Counted from the first letter of the stretch, positions 1 to 9,289 are shown. The stretch is DNA of 64,000 nt from UBA4582 sp964228885 (GCA_964228885.1 CAXRCG010000015.1:1-64000), one strand, 5' to 3'. Notes: a model not told the origin generated them from the sequence alone. A program made the numbers and translations.

Positions 1-980
1 CTCCGTTGTTCCGGTGCTCCGGTACTTAATATGCCTTCGAAATTGGCGCCAAGCCAATCAGTGTATCGGGTGTCTTCAGTGATTTGATTCAGTAAGTACA
101 TAAAACGGCCGGTGCCCGCGGGCCCATGACAGACACCTAAGTAAAAAGTCGAAGGTGGTTGCTGTTCTTCCGTGTGACAGACCAGGAAGCCCGCGTCGCT
201 AGCCACCGTTCTGGTTTTAATATATTCAGCGGCGGACAGCGCAGCCTCCAGATAGGCTTGACTATTGGTTTCCCGGTACAAATCTGCGAGGAAGTAACCC
301 ACACCGGCACCGCCATGGGCAAAGTTGGGTGCGGTAAACGGAAACGGCATATCGGTCATCATCAGCCAACGAATACCATCTGGGGTGTCTTCACCTACTT
401 CAAGCAGCCTATCCGCAGTTTTCTCAGCGAGGGTTGTGTCGGCGAGTAATCCTTGGCGAAAGGCATAGAGATAGATGATGCCTGCACCAGCTGCACCAAC
501 TGAAAGATCGATGACCTCTCTCTCGCCCGTGATGCCAGTGATATCGGAAAACGGAATGGGTTCTATCCAACCCATCCCTTCACCTAATGCTGAAGATTGA
601 GCAGTAATGCGATCCAGTGCCATCAGGGCGCCAGACTTGTATTTTTCGGCTGCGGTCAATTTGTACAACTCGTTGAGCACGAAGACGTAGCCAGGCCAGC
701 CGCTGTAAAACCCGATAGTGATAAAAGCTTTCTCTTGCGCTTTTGTGATCACATACGCCAGTAAGTCATCACCTGCAGCACGCAGGATGTCGAGGTAAGA
801 TTGCTCTTTTGTCGACAGGTACATTTCCATATAGAACAAAATGATACCCGCAGACCCATGGTAAAGCGTGTGTGTTCCTTGTCCATCCGCAACCCTTCGC
901 CAACAGATGCCGTCATTGGTACTTATTTTGTGTGAGTCAAGAAACTGCTCTGTAGAGACAGCTCGATCGAAATATGACAT
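1..980 (-). CDS. LanC-like cyclase family protein (partial, C-terminus off the left edge)
   Basis: The frame is open from the ATG at 980 to base 1, giving about 326 visible residues; an in-frame TGA lies 15 codons upstream with no other start between. It carries the repeated glycine motifs of the LanC alpha/alpha barrel: YHGSAG (~40-45), YSGWPG (~92-97), SVGAAG (~160-165), AHGGAG (~221-226) and CHGPAG (284-289). In LanC enzymes the Cys of the last motif is the first zinc ligand; the later Cys-His pair would lie beyond the edge. LanC enzymes add cysteine thiols to dehydroamino acids in lanthipeptides, and LanC-like homologues add glutathione. No lanthipeptide precursor or LanB/LanM gene is visible. 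Family call is firm; substrate is unknown. Confidence 0.85.
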   Translation of the reverse strand, partial: MSYFDRAVSTEQFLDSHKISTNDGICWRRVADGQGTHTLYHGSAGIILFYMEMYLSTKEQSYLDILRAAGDDLLAYVITKAQEKAFITIGFYSGWPGYVFVLNELYKLTAAEKYKSGALMALDRITAQSSALGEGMGWIEPIPFSDITGITGEREVIDLSVGAAGAGIIYLYAFRQGLLADTTLAEKTADRLLEVGEDTPDGIRWLMMTDMPFPFTAPNFAHGGAGVGYFLADLYRETNSQAYLEAALSAAEYIKTRTVASDAGFLVCHTEEQQPPSTFYLGVCHGPAGTGRFMYLLNQITEDTRYTDWLGANFEGILSTGAPEQR

Positions 981-1021
981 GAAAGTAACCCAAAGACCTG
1001 AGTAGCGCAGTCTATCAGGCT

Positions 1022-1052
1022 CTCAACAAGCTGTTAATGGCAGCTTGTTGAG
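1022..1052 (-). terminator. Hairpin downstream of the nitroreductase gene
   Basis: A perfect 12-bp inverted repeat (CTCAACAAGCTG / CAGCTTGTTGAG) encloses a 7-nt loop. It lies between the nitroreductase stop and the LanC-like start. No strong T-run follows on the minus strand, so termination may be partial or factor-dependent; it could instead set the transcript ratio between the two genes. Confidence 0.55.
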
Positions 1053-1112
1053 CGCCACCGGCGGCGAGGGTCTCATACCGTGATTTAGCATTGTCGGGAA
1101 ATCAAGGCCAAG

Positions 1113-1949
1113 TTAAAGCATGGCAAACCCGCGTGCCTTCAAATAGGCAAGAAAGCCGGCTCGCTGTGGTGTTGAATACTGGCGGGTTTTGTCTTCAGAC
1201 CAGCCATAAAAATTCGCTACGCCGTATTCTTTTTTGTTGCGCTGGCTAGCCTCTGGAATGCTAAAGCGCTGATCGCGACGCCTGTCGTAGGCGTCTATCT
1301 TTTCTTGGCGATCTGATGCCTGGTACCGGTTGTGATGTACAGTCAATGACGGTGGTAATCGCATGCTAACGAAGCCTTCTCGCGCAGGATAACCGACGCA
1401 TAACCCTGCGATAGGAAAAACAAGGTCAGGCAGTTCCAAGAGCGTCGAAAGCGCTTCAATGTTTGAGCGAATTTCGCTAATTGGACAACAGCCTAGGCCA
1501 ACAGATTCAGCGGCCATGGTGAATGCTTGCATGACCAGGCCTGCATCGATCGCAGCGTTCATGAATTGGTCAACGTTATCGTTGGGAAACGGTTTGTTGC
1601 GCATCTCGGCCGCGATGCGGATTCGGCTGTGGTCTCCGCAAAAAACAAGGAATCGTGGCGCTTGTGTAATCCAGGGCATTGATGGGATCCAGCTGCCTAT
1701 CAGCGCTCTTGTTGCAGGGTCATCGACGATGATAATTGATGCTTGCTGCAGGTCGGATTTCGAGCTGGCTGAAAGTCCGCAGGCGATTAATATTTCAAGC
1801 AATTCATCATCGACCTTCTGTTCGCTGTATTGGCGGTGAGTGCGTCGTTCGAGAATGGATGCCAAGGGGCCCTCTGCTGGCATTTGATTGCCAACCTGTG
1901 TGGGTGTGCCGAATCTGTGCTCGATCAAGTCGGATATCTTTTTGGTCAT
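1113..1949 (-). CDS. Nitroreductase-family flavoprotein (NfsA/Frp-like)
   Basis: At 278 residues it matches the FMN-dependent nitroreductase/flavin reductase superfamily. The N-terminal RRTHRQYS (35-42) is the usual FMN-phosphate-binding arginine region, AGLVMQAFTMAAESVGLG (~136-153) is the dimer helix, and GLCVGYPA (~182-189) is the conserved C-terminal strand. The layout is closest to the NfsA/Frp subgroup, which uses NAD(P)H to reduce nitro or quinone compounds. The start is ATG with an AGGTAA site. It follows the acylase gene by 15 nt, so the two are probably cotranscribed. Specific substrate is not evident. Some RiPP clusters use relatives of this fold as dehydrogenases, but this protein looks like the general family. 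Confidence 0.85.
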   Translation of the reverse strand: MTKKISDLIEHRFGTPTQVGNQMPAEGPLASILERRTHRQYSEQKVDDELLEILIACGLSASSKSDLQQASIIIVDDPATRALIGSWIPSMPWITQAPRFLVFCGDHSRIRIAAEMRNKPFPNDNVDQFMNAAIDAGLVMQAFTMAAESVGLGCCPISEIRSNIEALSTLLELPDLVFPIAGLCVGYPAREGFVSMRLPPSLTVHHNRYQASDRQEKIDAYDRRRDQRFSIPEASQRNKKEYGVANFYGWSEDKTRQYSTPQRAGFLAYLKARGFAML

Positions 1950-1964
1950 GTCGGGTTACCTATC

Positions 1965-4238
1965 CTAGGAAATGCCTTTCGATTGCCAAAGGTGTTTTAC
2001 AATGATTTCATCTTTGATCAATGACATATCGAAATAGTTGCCGTGTAGCCAGGCAAGATAATGATCTGAAATATGGTCGCTTTCCGTACGTCCACCGTTG
2101 CCGCCGGCAATGACAAACTTGAATCGCAGAGGGTCTGCCATATCGACTACCCAGCGAAATGCTGGGCCATGGTAAACCTCTTGTTCTACTGTGCCCCTGG
2201 CAGGCGGATTATGCATTGCCATCGCCAGCGTTGTCGCGCTGCCGCCAATCGGGTCCGGTCCGGTTTCCATATGTTGCCAGGCATCATACTTTCTCAGCGA
2301 ATGACCAAAACGAATCTGGTGGATCATCCCAAACGTCCAATCGTCACCGTAAGTGGTGCTGAGATATTCGACAATCGAGATGACCTCTTCCTGAATGATT
2401 TTATTGAAGGTGTCGCGATGGGCGAGCCAAGGTGAGCCTTCAACCATAAAATCGTGAATGGCGAATCGGCTGAGTGCCGGGGCTACGTCAGATAAGCTTG
2501 CTATGCAAGGGCTTGTGCCGAGCACAGATTTAAGAAAGCGCAGGTGGGGCCTTCGTTCCATCAGCGGATAGAAAATACAGGCGGCTTTGGATGCCATTGT
2601 TGCTCTAAAGTCCCAGTTTGAGAGCAGATCGATGGCCACTTGTAGATTGCCGCCAGGCTGAATGCCGGCAACGGGCGCATTAAGAGCTACCAGGATGTCA
2701 GGGACCTGTTCCCGTGCTTTGAAATCAAGCAGATCCAGCTGCATGTTTGTGAAGTCTTCGACGGTAAAATTGGGGTTTTGCCGTGATTGAATTCTTTCTT
2801 GTAGCAACGCTTCGATTCTTTTCGCGCGAGAGTTATGAGTTGCGAAGTTGTGTATCGGATAATCACCTGCGCTTCCCATTGTGTCGTTATTCGCCGTTAA
2901 CAGGTAACCTTTCTCCGGATTGACTTCGACCAAGAGTTCTTCTGCTTTGCTCAAGTCAAAGTGAAACTGCGGATCCTCAGCTGGAAGTGGAACAACGCCT
3001 GTGACGCCCCGTTCAGCATGGTTTTTCCCTTTGGCCGGTCGCTTGCGGATAGTTGTCGCAATATAGCGGTGTATGTCGTTATGTCTATACACGCAAATAA
3101 TGTTGTTAACAAGCGGACACACGTCGTTCTCGAAGAGGGCATCACCCAGCTCCGTGCTATTAGTTGCAAGCGGCATCAAAGCGAGTACTCCGGCGGAAGA
3201 GGGTAGATCTCGCATCACCCAATCCAATGAAGTTGTGCTTTTTACTTGGTTGGCGTTGGTGATACCCAGCGCGTGGGTGATTGATTCCAGCACGGGACCA
3301 TGATTTGACTCTTTAATCGAAAACGAGCGAGCTGTCTCACCCGCGATATCAATCGTATAGGTACTGGTTTTTGCCGGTGTTTGATTTTCGATGAAAACAT
3401 CATAGGTATCAATGAAGCCGGTGGTTAAACCCCACGAAACATCCCTGTTGTGCCCCATCATGAAATAGGGAACGCCAGGAAAACTGGCGCCAAAAGCATC
3501 CCAATTTGGTGCGTTCAGATGCGAGTAAAAAAAAGTATTGGGCATTGTGTGGGGCTGATGTGGGTCGGTTGCAAGAACGGGGAATCCTGATGCTGACAAC
3601 GCTCCCGAGATGGCCCAATTATTACTGCCGCTCAAGCGTGTTTCATGGGGAAACAATAGTTTCGCAATATTCAGGTCAATGTTAAGAATCGATTCCTTCA
3701 TTTGCTCGACACATTGCCCATCCTCAGCGGAAAATCGGATGACATTGTTGCGAAAATACTCGATACCGTTTTCGGCCATTAACCTAGCGAGGTAGATTTT
3801 TTCCAGCCAAGATTTGTGTTGAAACCATCCTGTAAAACGATAGCGTGAAGCGACGTCTTGTCGGGTGTAATGTCTAGGCTCTGTGCCTGCCTTTCGGAAC
3901 TCCGGGGGAATGTCTTCGAGCGAGTCGACATAGGCGTTGACGCCCTGGAGATAGGCATCAACGATGTAATCACCCGGTGAATCAGGCAACTCACCTGCAA
4001 CAACATTAAAAGCTTTGTGCATTAAGTCCTGAGCAACGTATTTTTCACCCATCACGCTGGCTGCTGTGCCGGTCGCGTAAAGATTGCTTAAGTGAAGTTG
4101 CCAGAGCCTTTCACTCGCGCAGGCATAGCCCATGCCGCGATATGCATCTTCGATTGATTTCGCAAATATATGGGGAATGCCGATATTATCCCAGCATATT
4201 TCCATGGGTGCTTCTGCTTCTGGTATTGAAAATTTCAT
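1965..4238 (-). CDS. Penicillin acylase family Ntn hydrolase
   Basis: 757 residues with the order of the family: an alpha-chain start (WDNIGIPHIFA, ~16-26), a spacer, then GSNNWAISG in which Ser205 would become the N-terminal nucleophile of the beta chain after autocleavage. DPHQPHTMPN and GHNRDVSWGLT also match the family. Relatives hydrolyse amides such as beta-lactam side chains, acyl-homoserine lactones or acylated peptides. Unlike most relatives there is no signal peptide: the protein begins at the alpha chain itself, suggesting a cytoplasmic enzyme or a missed upstream start, though no better start is evident. It is probably cotranscribed with the nitroreductase. The substrate cannot be assigned. 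Confidence 0.85.
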   Translation of the reverse strand: MKFSIPEAEAPMEICWDNIGIPHIFAKSIEDAYRGMGYACASERLWQLHLSNLYATGTAASVMGEKYVAQDLMHKAFNVVAGELPDSPGDYIVDAYLQGVNAYVDSLEDIPPEFRKAGTEPRHYTRQDVASRYRFTGWFQHKSWLEKIYLARLMAENGIEYFRNNVIRFSAEDGQCVEQMKESILNIDLNIAKLLFPHETRLSGSNNWAISGALSASGFPVLATDPHQPHTMPNTFFYSHLNAPNWDAFGASFPGVPYFMMGHNRDVSWGLTTGFIDTYDVFIENQTPAKTSTYTIDIAGETARSFSIKESNHGPVLESITHALGITNANQVKSTTSLDWVMRDLPSSAGVLALMPLATNSTELGDALFENDVCPLVNNIICVYRHNDIHRYIATTIRKRPAKGKNHAERGVTGVVPLPAEDPQFHFDLSKAEELLVEVNPEKGYLLTANNDTMGSAGDYPIHNFATHNSRAKRIEALLQERIQSRQNPNFTVEDFTNMQLDLLDFKAREQVPDILVALNAPVAGIQPGGNLQVAIDLLSNWDFRATMASKAACIFYPLMERRPHLRFLKSVLGTSPCIASLSDVAPALSRFAIHDFMVEGSPWLAHRDTFNKIIQEEVISIVEYLSTTYGDDWTFGMIHQIRFGHSLRKYDAWQHMETGPDPIGGSATTLAMAMHNPPARGTVEQEVYHGPAFRWVVDMADPLRFKFVIAGGNGGRTESDHISDHYLAWLHGNYFDMSLIKDEIIVKHLWQSKGIS

Positions 4239-4482
4239 GCCGAGGTCCGTATTTTTAAAGCGAGTTTACGAGAAGGCGAACCTGGTTTTACTCGACGATC
4301 ATATGATTGCAAGTTGTGAGCAACGCCAAATCCTAGGAAACATGTTATGTCTTTTGAAGCCCTTTTCGGTTTTGTTCAGGTCCCTTCACCGCGTACGATA
4401 TGTCCCAAATATTCATAAAATAGCGCCGCATTTTCTAGCGTGTCATTGCGCTGATCGAGCAGCATCCGGTGCTTATAGAAAT

Positions 4483-5265
4483 TCATCGCGGCGCGAATCG
4501 TTGACCTGCATCGACGCGGAGGGTTGATCCATTCATCATTGCGGACTCGAAAATGGCGATTGCCATAATCGCGAACTCATCGGGATTTCCCATGCGGTGG
4601 GGAAAAGCAGCATCTTTTGTCATGTTATCCGAGCTTTCGACCGGGATGCCTGCGGTAAGACCCGTTGCGAACAAACTTGGCGCGATGGTCATGCAGCGAA
4701 TGCCCAAATTGCCTAGGTCTCTTGCCATTGTTAACGTCATCGCTGAAATGCCGCCCTTTGCCGCGCTGTAGGCGACTTGGCCTATTTGGCCCTCAAATGC
4801 AGCAATTGAAGATGTGTTGATCATGACCCCGCGTTCACCCTCTTTGTTGGGTGTATTATTAGACATATGTTGCGCAGCAGCGGTATTAATATTGAAGGAT
4901 GCCACCAGGTTGAGTGCGATAACTTTGCTGAAGATGTCTGTAGGATGCCGAGTGCCATCTTTCTTGACAGTACGCTGAGCGGTGCCGCCAACTGCTCGGT
5001 TTCCGCCTCCTGCAGTGTTCAGTACGAAATGAAGGCCACCCATATCTCCGACAGCATCGGCGATCATTTGATCCATATTGGCGTAGTCCATCACATTGCA
5101 AGGGTAGAACTTGCCGCCCAGCGACGCTGCTATTTCAGCACCATTTGATGCCTCCAGATCAAGAATAGAGACCTCTCCGCCTCCTCTCTTGAAGCGCTCA
5201 GCGGTGGCCCGACACATACCAGAGGCCCCTCCGACAAAAATTGCTTTGCTGCCCTGAATTTCCAT
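4483..5265 (-). CDS. Short-chain dehydrogenase/reductase (3-hydroxyacyl-CoA dehydrogenase type)
   Basis: 260 residues of classical SDR form. The glycine-rich loop GGASGMCRA near the N-terminus binds NAD(P), NTAGG follows beta-4, and the catalytic set is Ser153 (INTSS), Tyr166 and Lys170 (YSAAK). The sequence resembles the HSD17B10/type II 3-hydroxyacyl-CoA dehydrogenase group, which oxidises 3-hydroxyacyl-CoA in beta-oxidation. The ATG at 5265 is chosen because GGAG sits 7 nt upstream; a TTG at 5277 would add four residues. It lies 245 nt upstream of the acylase on the same strand and diverges from the molybdenum hydroxylase genes. Exact substrate unknown. Confidence 0.85.
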   Translation of the reverse strand: MEIQGSKAIFVGGASGMCRATAERFKRGGGEVSILDLEASNGAEIAASLGGKFYPCNVMDYANMDQMIADAVGDMGGLHFVLNTAGGGNRAVGGTAQRTVKKDGTRHPTDIFSKVIALNLVASFNINTAAAQHMSNNTPNKEGERGVMINTSSIAAFEGQIGQVAYSAAKGGISAMTLTMARDLGNLGIRCMTIAPSLFATGLTAGIPVESSDNMTKDAAFPHRMGNPDEFAIMAIAIFESAMMNGSTLRVDAGQRFAPR

Positions 5266-5420
5266 TTTTGACTCCAAATATATTAGTTTCGGTGGGTTTG
5301 CTTGTTCAGGTCAGTTTACCCTTGCTGTATCTTTTTTTCTTATCTACCACTTTGGTGTTTTGCTTCAGTGCTACAAGCGATACACTCTGCCTTCTACATC
5401 AATAATAAACAGAGGGTTGT

Positions 5421-6275
5421 ATGAGATACGAATCACCGACGACCACTAAAGCGGCTGTCGCCCTTCTTTCCGGAGAAAAGGGTCAGGCTTACGTTTTGGC
5501 TGGCGGAACGGACCTGCTGGTGCGATTGCGAATGGACATGATTGAACCGGATCTGATGGTGGACATCAAGCGGATTCCAGCAATGTCTGAAGTTACCAAA
5601 ACAGCATCCGGTTTTAAAATTGGTGCTGCGGTATCCGGCGCGGCGCTTGGTAAAAACAAGGCTCTAGTCAAAGCCTGGCCTGGCGTCGTTGAAGCCGCTA
5701 ATCTTATCGGCTCCGATCAGATCCAGGGAAGATGTACTATGTCTGGAAATCTTTGTAATGCATCCCCTGCGGCCGACAGTATCCCTGCGTTGATAGCTGC
5801 AGGTGCCAAAGCTGTCATTGTCGGTAAGAAAAAACGCACGGTGCCGGTTGAGAAATTTGTGACAGGGCCGGGACAAACAGTCTTGGACAAAGGTGAAATG
5901 GTTGAGTCAATTACGTTGCCAGTGCCAGACAAAAAGTCGGGAGATGCCTATCTCCGCTTTATACCCAGAACGGAAATGGACATTGCCGTTGTTGGTGTCG
6001 GTATCAGCCTGACCTTGAAAAAAGGTGTGATTGACTCCGCTAGGGTTTCATTGGGTGCTGTGGCACCAACCCCGTTGCTGGTTAAAGCGGCGGCGAAGGC
6101 CATCATTGGTACTAAACTTGACGATGCCGCACTTGATGCGCTGGCGGCGGCTTGTTCCGCAGCTTGCGATCCAATAGACGATAAGCGCGGTACTATCGAA
6201 TATCGGGAACGTGTGGCAGGCGTACTTGCTAAGAGAACAGCGAAAATAGCCTACGAAAGAGCAGGGGGTAAATAA
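5421..6275 (+). CDS. Molybdenum hydroxylase FAD-binding (medium) subunit
   Basis: 284 residues, the usual length for CoxM/HcrB/XdhB-type FAD subunits. AGGTDLL (27-33) and TMSGNLCNASPAAD (106-119) are the two FAD-binding signatures, and the C-terminal CO-dehydrogenase flavoprotein domain completes it. It passes electrons from the 2Fe-2S clusters to its FAD and on to an acceptor. The start has a GAGGG site. Its stop overlaps the start of the iron-sulfur subunit (TAATG), which implies translational coupling. It is first gene of a four-gene operon in the order FAD, FeS, Mo, MoaD-like. Confidence 0.93.
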   Translation: MRYESPTTTKAAVALLSGEKGQAYVLAGGTDLLVRLRMDMIEPDLMVDIKRIPAMSEVTKTASGFKIGAAVSGAALGKNKALVKAWPGVVEAANLIGSDQIQGRCTMSGNLCNASPAADSIPALIAAGAKAVIVGKKKRTVPVEKFVTGPGQTVLDKGEMVESITLPVPDKKSGDAYLRFIPRTEMDIAVVGVGISLTLKKGVIDSARVSLGAVAPTPLLVKAAAKAIIGTKLDDAALDALAAACSAACDPIDDKRGTIEYRERVAGVLAKRTAKIAYERAGGK

Positions 6276-6769
6276 TGGCGGGCGTACACGTAACAACGAC
6301 AATTAACAACGATCCGGTCGAATATGTTTGTCCTGCGGATGAGTCTTTACTCAATGTGCTGCGTGACAATCTTGGACTCACAGGCGTGAAAGAAGGTTGC
6401 GGCACCGGCGATTGTGGTGCCTGTAGCGTAACGCTCGATGGCCAGCTTGTCTGTGCTTGTCTGGTGCTTGGTGCCGAAGCAGAAGGACGAACCATAACGA
6501 CGGTCGAAGGCATGGCGGATGGCGAGAAACTGCACCCATTGCAGGAGCAGTTTATTAATAACGCTGCGTTGCAGTGCGGGATTTGCACGCCGGGTTTCCT
6601 GATTGCAGCAAAAGCATTACTCGACGAAAACCCAAGTCCCACTGAAACTGAAATTCGTTACGCATTAGCGGGTAACCTTTGTCGATGTACAGGCTACGAC
6701 AAGATTGTCAAAGCCGTACAGGCAGCGGCAAAAGATCTGCGTAAGCAGAACAAAAAAAAGAAGAAGTAG
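6275..6769 (+). CDS. Molybdenum hydroxylase 2Fe-2S (small) subunit
   Basis: 164 residues with both cluster domains. The plant-ferredoxin-type cluster is built by Cys42, Cys47 and Cys50 (CGTGDCGAC) with a fourth Cys at about 60-62. The C-terminal helical cluster domain has Cys101 and Cys104 (CGICTPG) and Cys136 and Cys138 (CRCTGY). The subunit carries electrons from the molybdenum site to FAD. The tail ends in a run of lysines (KQNKKKKK), which is not part of the fold. It overlaps the upstream stop by one base and is followed after 12 nt by the large subunit. Confidence 0.95.
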   Translation: MAGVHVTTTINNDPVEYVCPADESLLNVLRDNLGLTGVKEGCGTGDCGACSVTLDGQLVCACLVLGAEAEGRTITTVEGMADGEKLHPLQEQFINNAALQCGICTPGFLIAAKALLDENPSPTETEIRYALAGNLCRCTGYDKIVKAVQAAAKDLRKQNKKKKK

Positions 6770-6781
6770 GAGGCGCTGAAT

Positions 6782-9022
6782 ATGAATGATCCAAAATTTA
6801 CAGGACAGGAATTCAAGGTTGTCGGTACCAGGGTAAAGCGACCTGACGGATTAGACAAGGTGACTGGGCGAGCCCGGTATGGTGCAGATATGAGTGCGCC
6901 GGGACAACTTGTGGGGCTGATGCTGCGCTCTCCACATGCGCATGCGCGCATTAAAAAGATCGATGCTTCAAAAGCTGAGAAGCTTGCTGGAGTCAAAGCG
7001 GTTATTACTTCGGCTGACTTGCCAGACCTAACTGGCGGCAATTCAGGCCTTTATGACACGCTCGAAAATTGCATGGCAAGAGACCGCGCACTTTATGATG
7101 GTCATGCCGTCGCCGGTGTTGCAGCGATTGATAGAACCACTGCGAAAAAAGCCTTGAAATTGATCAAGGTCACCTATGAGAAATTGCCACACGTTACAGA
7201 CGTTGACGAAGCATTAAATGATGATGCGCCAATTGTGCAGCCGCGCTACGCCCAGGAAGGTCGGCACGGCAACTTGATAAACAAAGGTGAGTTTGGTCAT
7301 GGTGATATCGACAAAGGTTTTGCTGAAGCCGATATCATCGTAGAACGTAGCTATAAAACAGGACAAACGCATCAAGGATATATTGAACCACATGCTTGTC
7401 TCGCGAGTGTCAGCCCGGATGGTACAGGTGAACTCTGGGTCACAACGCAGGGCCATTTTGCCTACCGTAATAACTGCGCGCAGTTGTTAGGTATGGATAT
7501 TGCGAAGCTGAAGGTAACCTCCTCTGAGATTGGTGGTGGTTTTGGTGGCAAAACCCATGTTTGGATGGAGCCTATTGCTCTTGCGCTCTCTCGCAAAGCG
7601 AATCGGCCGGTGAAGATGGTGATGAGCCGGGAGGAGGTTTTCAAGGCTTCTGGTCCGACATGCTCAACTTCGATGGATATCAAAATCGGTGCTAAGAAAG
7701 ACGGTACCATCGTTGCTGCCCGTGCTGAATGTCGTTACATGAATGGCGCATTCCCTGGTATGTGGGGAACACTTGGCGGTATGACAGCTTTTGCTTGTTA
7801 CAATATAGCGAACAACAAGGCGATAGGCGTCAACGTTCTATGTAATCGCCCAAAGGTGGCAGCCTATAGAGCGCCTTCAGCACCCATGATGGCTTTTGGT
7901 GTAGAAAGTACCATTGATCAGCTGGCCAAGGAACTAGGCACTGACCCTGTTGAACTTCGTCTTAAGAACGTTGCAAAGGAAGGCACGCTTGCACCTTATG
8001 GTCCCGTCTGGGGCCCGATTGGTATTGAGCCAACGCTTGAGGCTGTGCGTGACCATCCCCACATGAGGGCAAAATTGGGTAAGAATCAGGGTCGCGGTGT
8101 TGCTTGCGGATTCTGGTTTAACATTGGCGGTCAGACCTGCAGTGACCTAAATATTGGTCCTGATGGTACGGTAAACCTCACGGTAGGCACCATCGATGTC
8201 GGTGGAGCTCGGGCATCCCTGGCGCTAATTGCGGCTGAAGAGCTCGGCATAGCGTATGAAGATGTTCGAACAAGCATTGGTGATACATCCTCCCTCGGGC
8301 ATAACGACACAACGGAGGGCAGCCGAGGTACATTTTCATCAGGTATGGCGACAATCTTTGCCGCGAGAAATGCGATAGACGTCTTGAAAGAGCGTGCGGC
8401 TAAGATGTGGCAGATCCCAGTGGAAGCTGTCAATTGGGAAAATGGATCAGCTCACGCTGTTGGTAATGAGCACGATAATTTGCCGCCGTTGACGCTAAAA
8501 GATATCGCTAAGAAAGCCGGCAACACCGGCGGCCCCATTGCTGGTCACCACGAAGCGACTGCAGATGGCGCTGGTGTCTCTTTTGCTTCTCACATTGTGG
8601 ATGTCGAAGTTGATCCGGAAACCGGTAAGACGACAATTCTTCGATATACCGTGGTGCAAGATGCCGGTAAAGCTATTCATCCGGATTATGTCGAGGGGCA
8701 ATTCCAAGGTGCAGCTGCTCAGGGAATTGGTTGGGCGCTGAACGAAGAATATATCTACGGAAAAGATGGTCGGCTACAAAACGGAGCGTTTCTGGATTAC
8801 AGAATGCCTGTTTGCTCAGACCTGCCTTCTATTGATACAAAGATTCTTGAAATTCCTAATCCCAGCCATCCCTACGGTATTCGTGGGGTCGGTGAAACTT
8901 CAATTGTGCCGCCACTTGGCGCGATCGGAAATGCGGTTTCCAATGCTGTGGGTGTCAGGATGTACGAGGTGCCTATGTCTCCTCCAAGAATCTTGAAGGC
9001 TCTGGATGATGCAAGCGCCTAA
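6782..9022 (+). CDS. Molybdenum hydroxylase large (Mo-binding) subunit
   Basis: 746 residues of the xanthine-dehydrogenase/CoxL family, binding molybdopterin cytosine dinucleotide. GGGFGGK marks the first cofactor loop and RGVGETS near the end carries the conserved catalytic glutamate (Glu705). The active-site loop reads AYRAPSAPM, neither the AYxCSFR of form I CO dehydrogenase nor the AYRGAGR of form II, so CO oxidation is not supported; hydroxylation of an aromatic, heterocyclic or CoA-linked substrate is more likely. A strong AGGAGG site precedes the ATG. A paralogue without small subunits lies at 47687-49900. Confidence 0.93.
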   Translation: MNDPKFTGQEFKVVGTRVKRPDGLDKVTGRARYGADMSAPGQLVGLMLRSPHAHARIKKIDASKAEKLAGVKAVITSADLPDLTGGNSGLYDTLENCMARDRALYDGHAVAGVAAIDRTTAKKALKLIKVTYEKLPHVTDVDEALNDDAPIVQPRYAQEGRHGNLINKGEFGHGDIDKGFAEADIIVERSYKTGQTHQGYIEPHACLASVSPDGTGELWVTTQGHFAYRNNCAQLLGMDIAKLKVTSSEIGGGFGGKTHVWMEPIALALSRKANRPVKMVMSREEVFKASGPTCSTSMDIKIGAKKDGTIVAARAECRYMNGAFPGMWGTLGGMTAFACYNIANNKAIGVNVLCNRPKVAAYRAPSAPMMAFGVESTIDQLAKELGTDPVELRLKNVAKEGTLAPYGPVWGPIGIEPTLEAVRDHPHMRAKLGKNQGRGVACGFWFNIGGQTCSDLNIGPDGTVNLTVGTIDVGGARASLALIAAEELGIAYEDVRTSIGDTSSLGHNDTTEGSRGTFSSGMATIFAARNAIDVLKERAAKMWQIPVEAVNWENGSAHAVGNEHDNLPPLTLKDIAKKAGNTGGPIAGHHEATADGAGVSFASHIVDVEVDPETGKTTILRYTVVQDAGKAIHPDYVEGQFQGAAAQGIGWALNEEYIYGKDGRLQNGAFLDYRMPVCSDLPSIDTKILEIPNPSHPYGIRGVGETSIVPPLGAIGNAVSNAVGVRMYEVPMSPPRILKALDDASA

Positions 9023-9046
9023 ACTGGTAGAAGCAGACAAGGTTAA

Positions 9047-9289
9047 ATGGAAGTCTCCCTGTCAGGGTCGGTAAGAGATGCAGTGGGTGGTCTCGCCTCA
9101 GTTGAAGTTGAGGCAGAGACCATTCGCGAGTTGCTGACCCGCCTGATCGATAGATACCCTAAACTGGAAAACTATCCGGAGGAAGGTATTGCCGTTGCGA
9201 TTAATGGCACAATTTATCGCGATAGTTGGGAGACACCAATTCCTGAAGGTTCAGAGGTGTTCTTGTTACCACGGATTGTAGGCGGCTAG
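9047..9289 (+). CDS. MoaD/ThiS-family sulfur-carrier protein
   Basis: 80 residues with the ubiquitin-like fold pattern of MoaD/ThiS: an N-terminal beta hairpin, a helix (ETIRELLTRLIDRYP) and a C-terminal VFLLPRIVGG. The terminal Gly-Gly is the site of adenylation and thiocarboxylation in this family. It follows the molybdenum subunit by 24 nt, so it is likely the last gene of the operon. That position suggests a role in supplying dithiolene sulfur for the pterin cofactor of this enzyme, but this is inference from context; MoaD-like proteins also serve other sulfur-transfer pathways. Confidence 0.85.
   Translation: MEVSLSGSVRDAVGGLASVEVEAETIRELLTRLIDRYPKLENYPEEGIAVAINGTIYRDSWETPIPEGSEVFLLPRIVGG

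Noticed and set aside
4132..4527. 131-codon plus-strand frame over the acylase-SDR gap
   Set aside because: It overlaps the ends of both minus-strand genes and has no recognisable pattern or ribosome site. The gap itself shows nothing else.
6782..9022. CO dehydrogenase assignment for the CoxL-like subunits
   Set aside because: The active-site loops (AYRAPSAPM here, AYRGPGGPQ in the orphan) match neither form I nor form II CO dehydrogenase.
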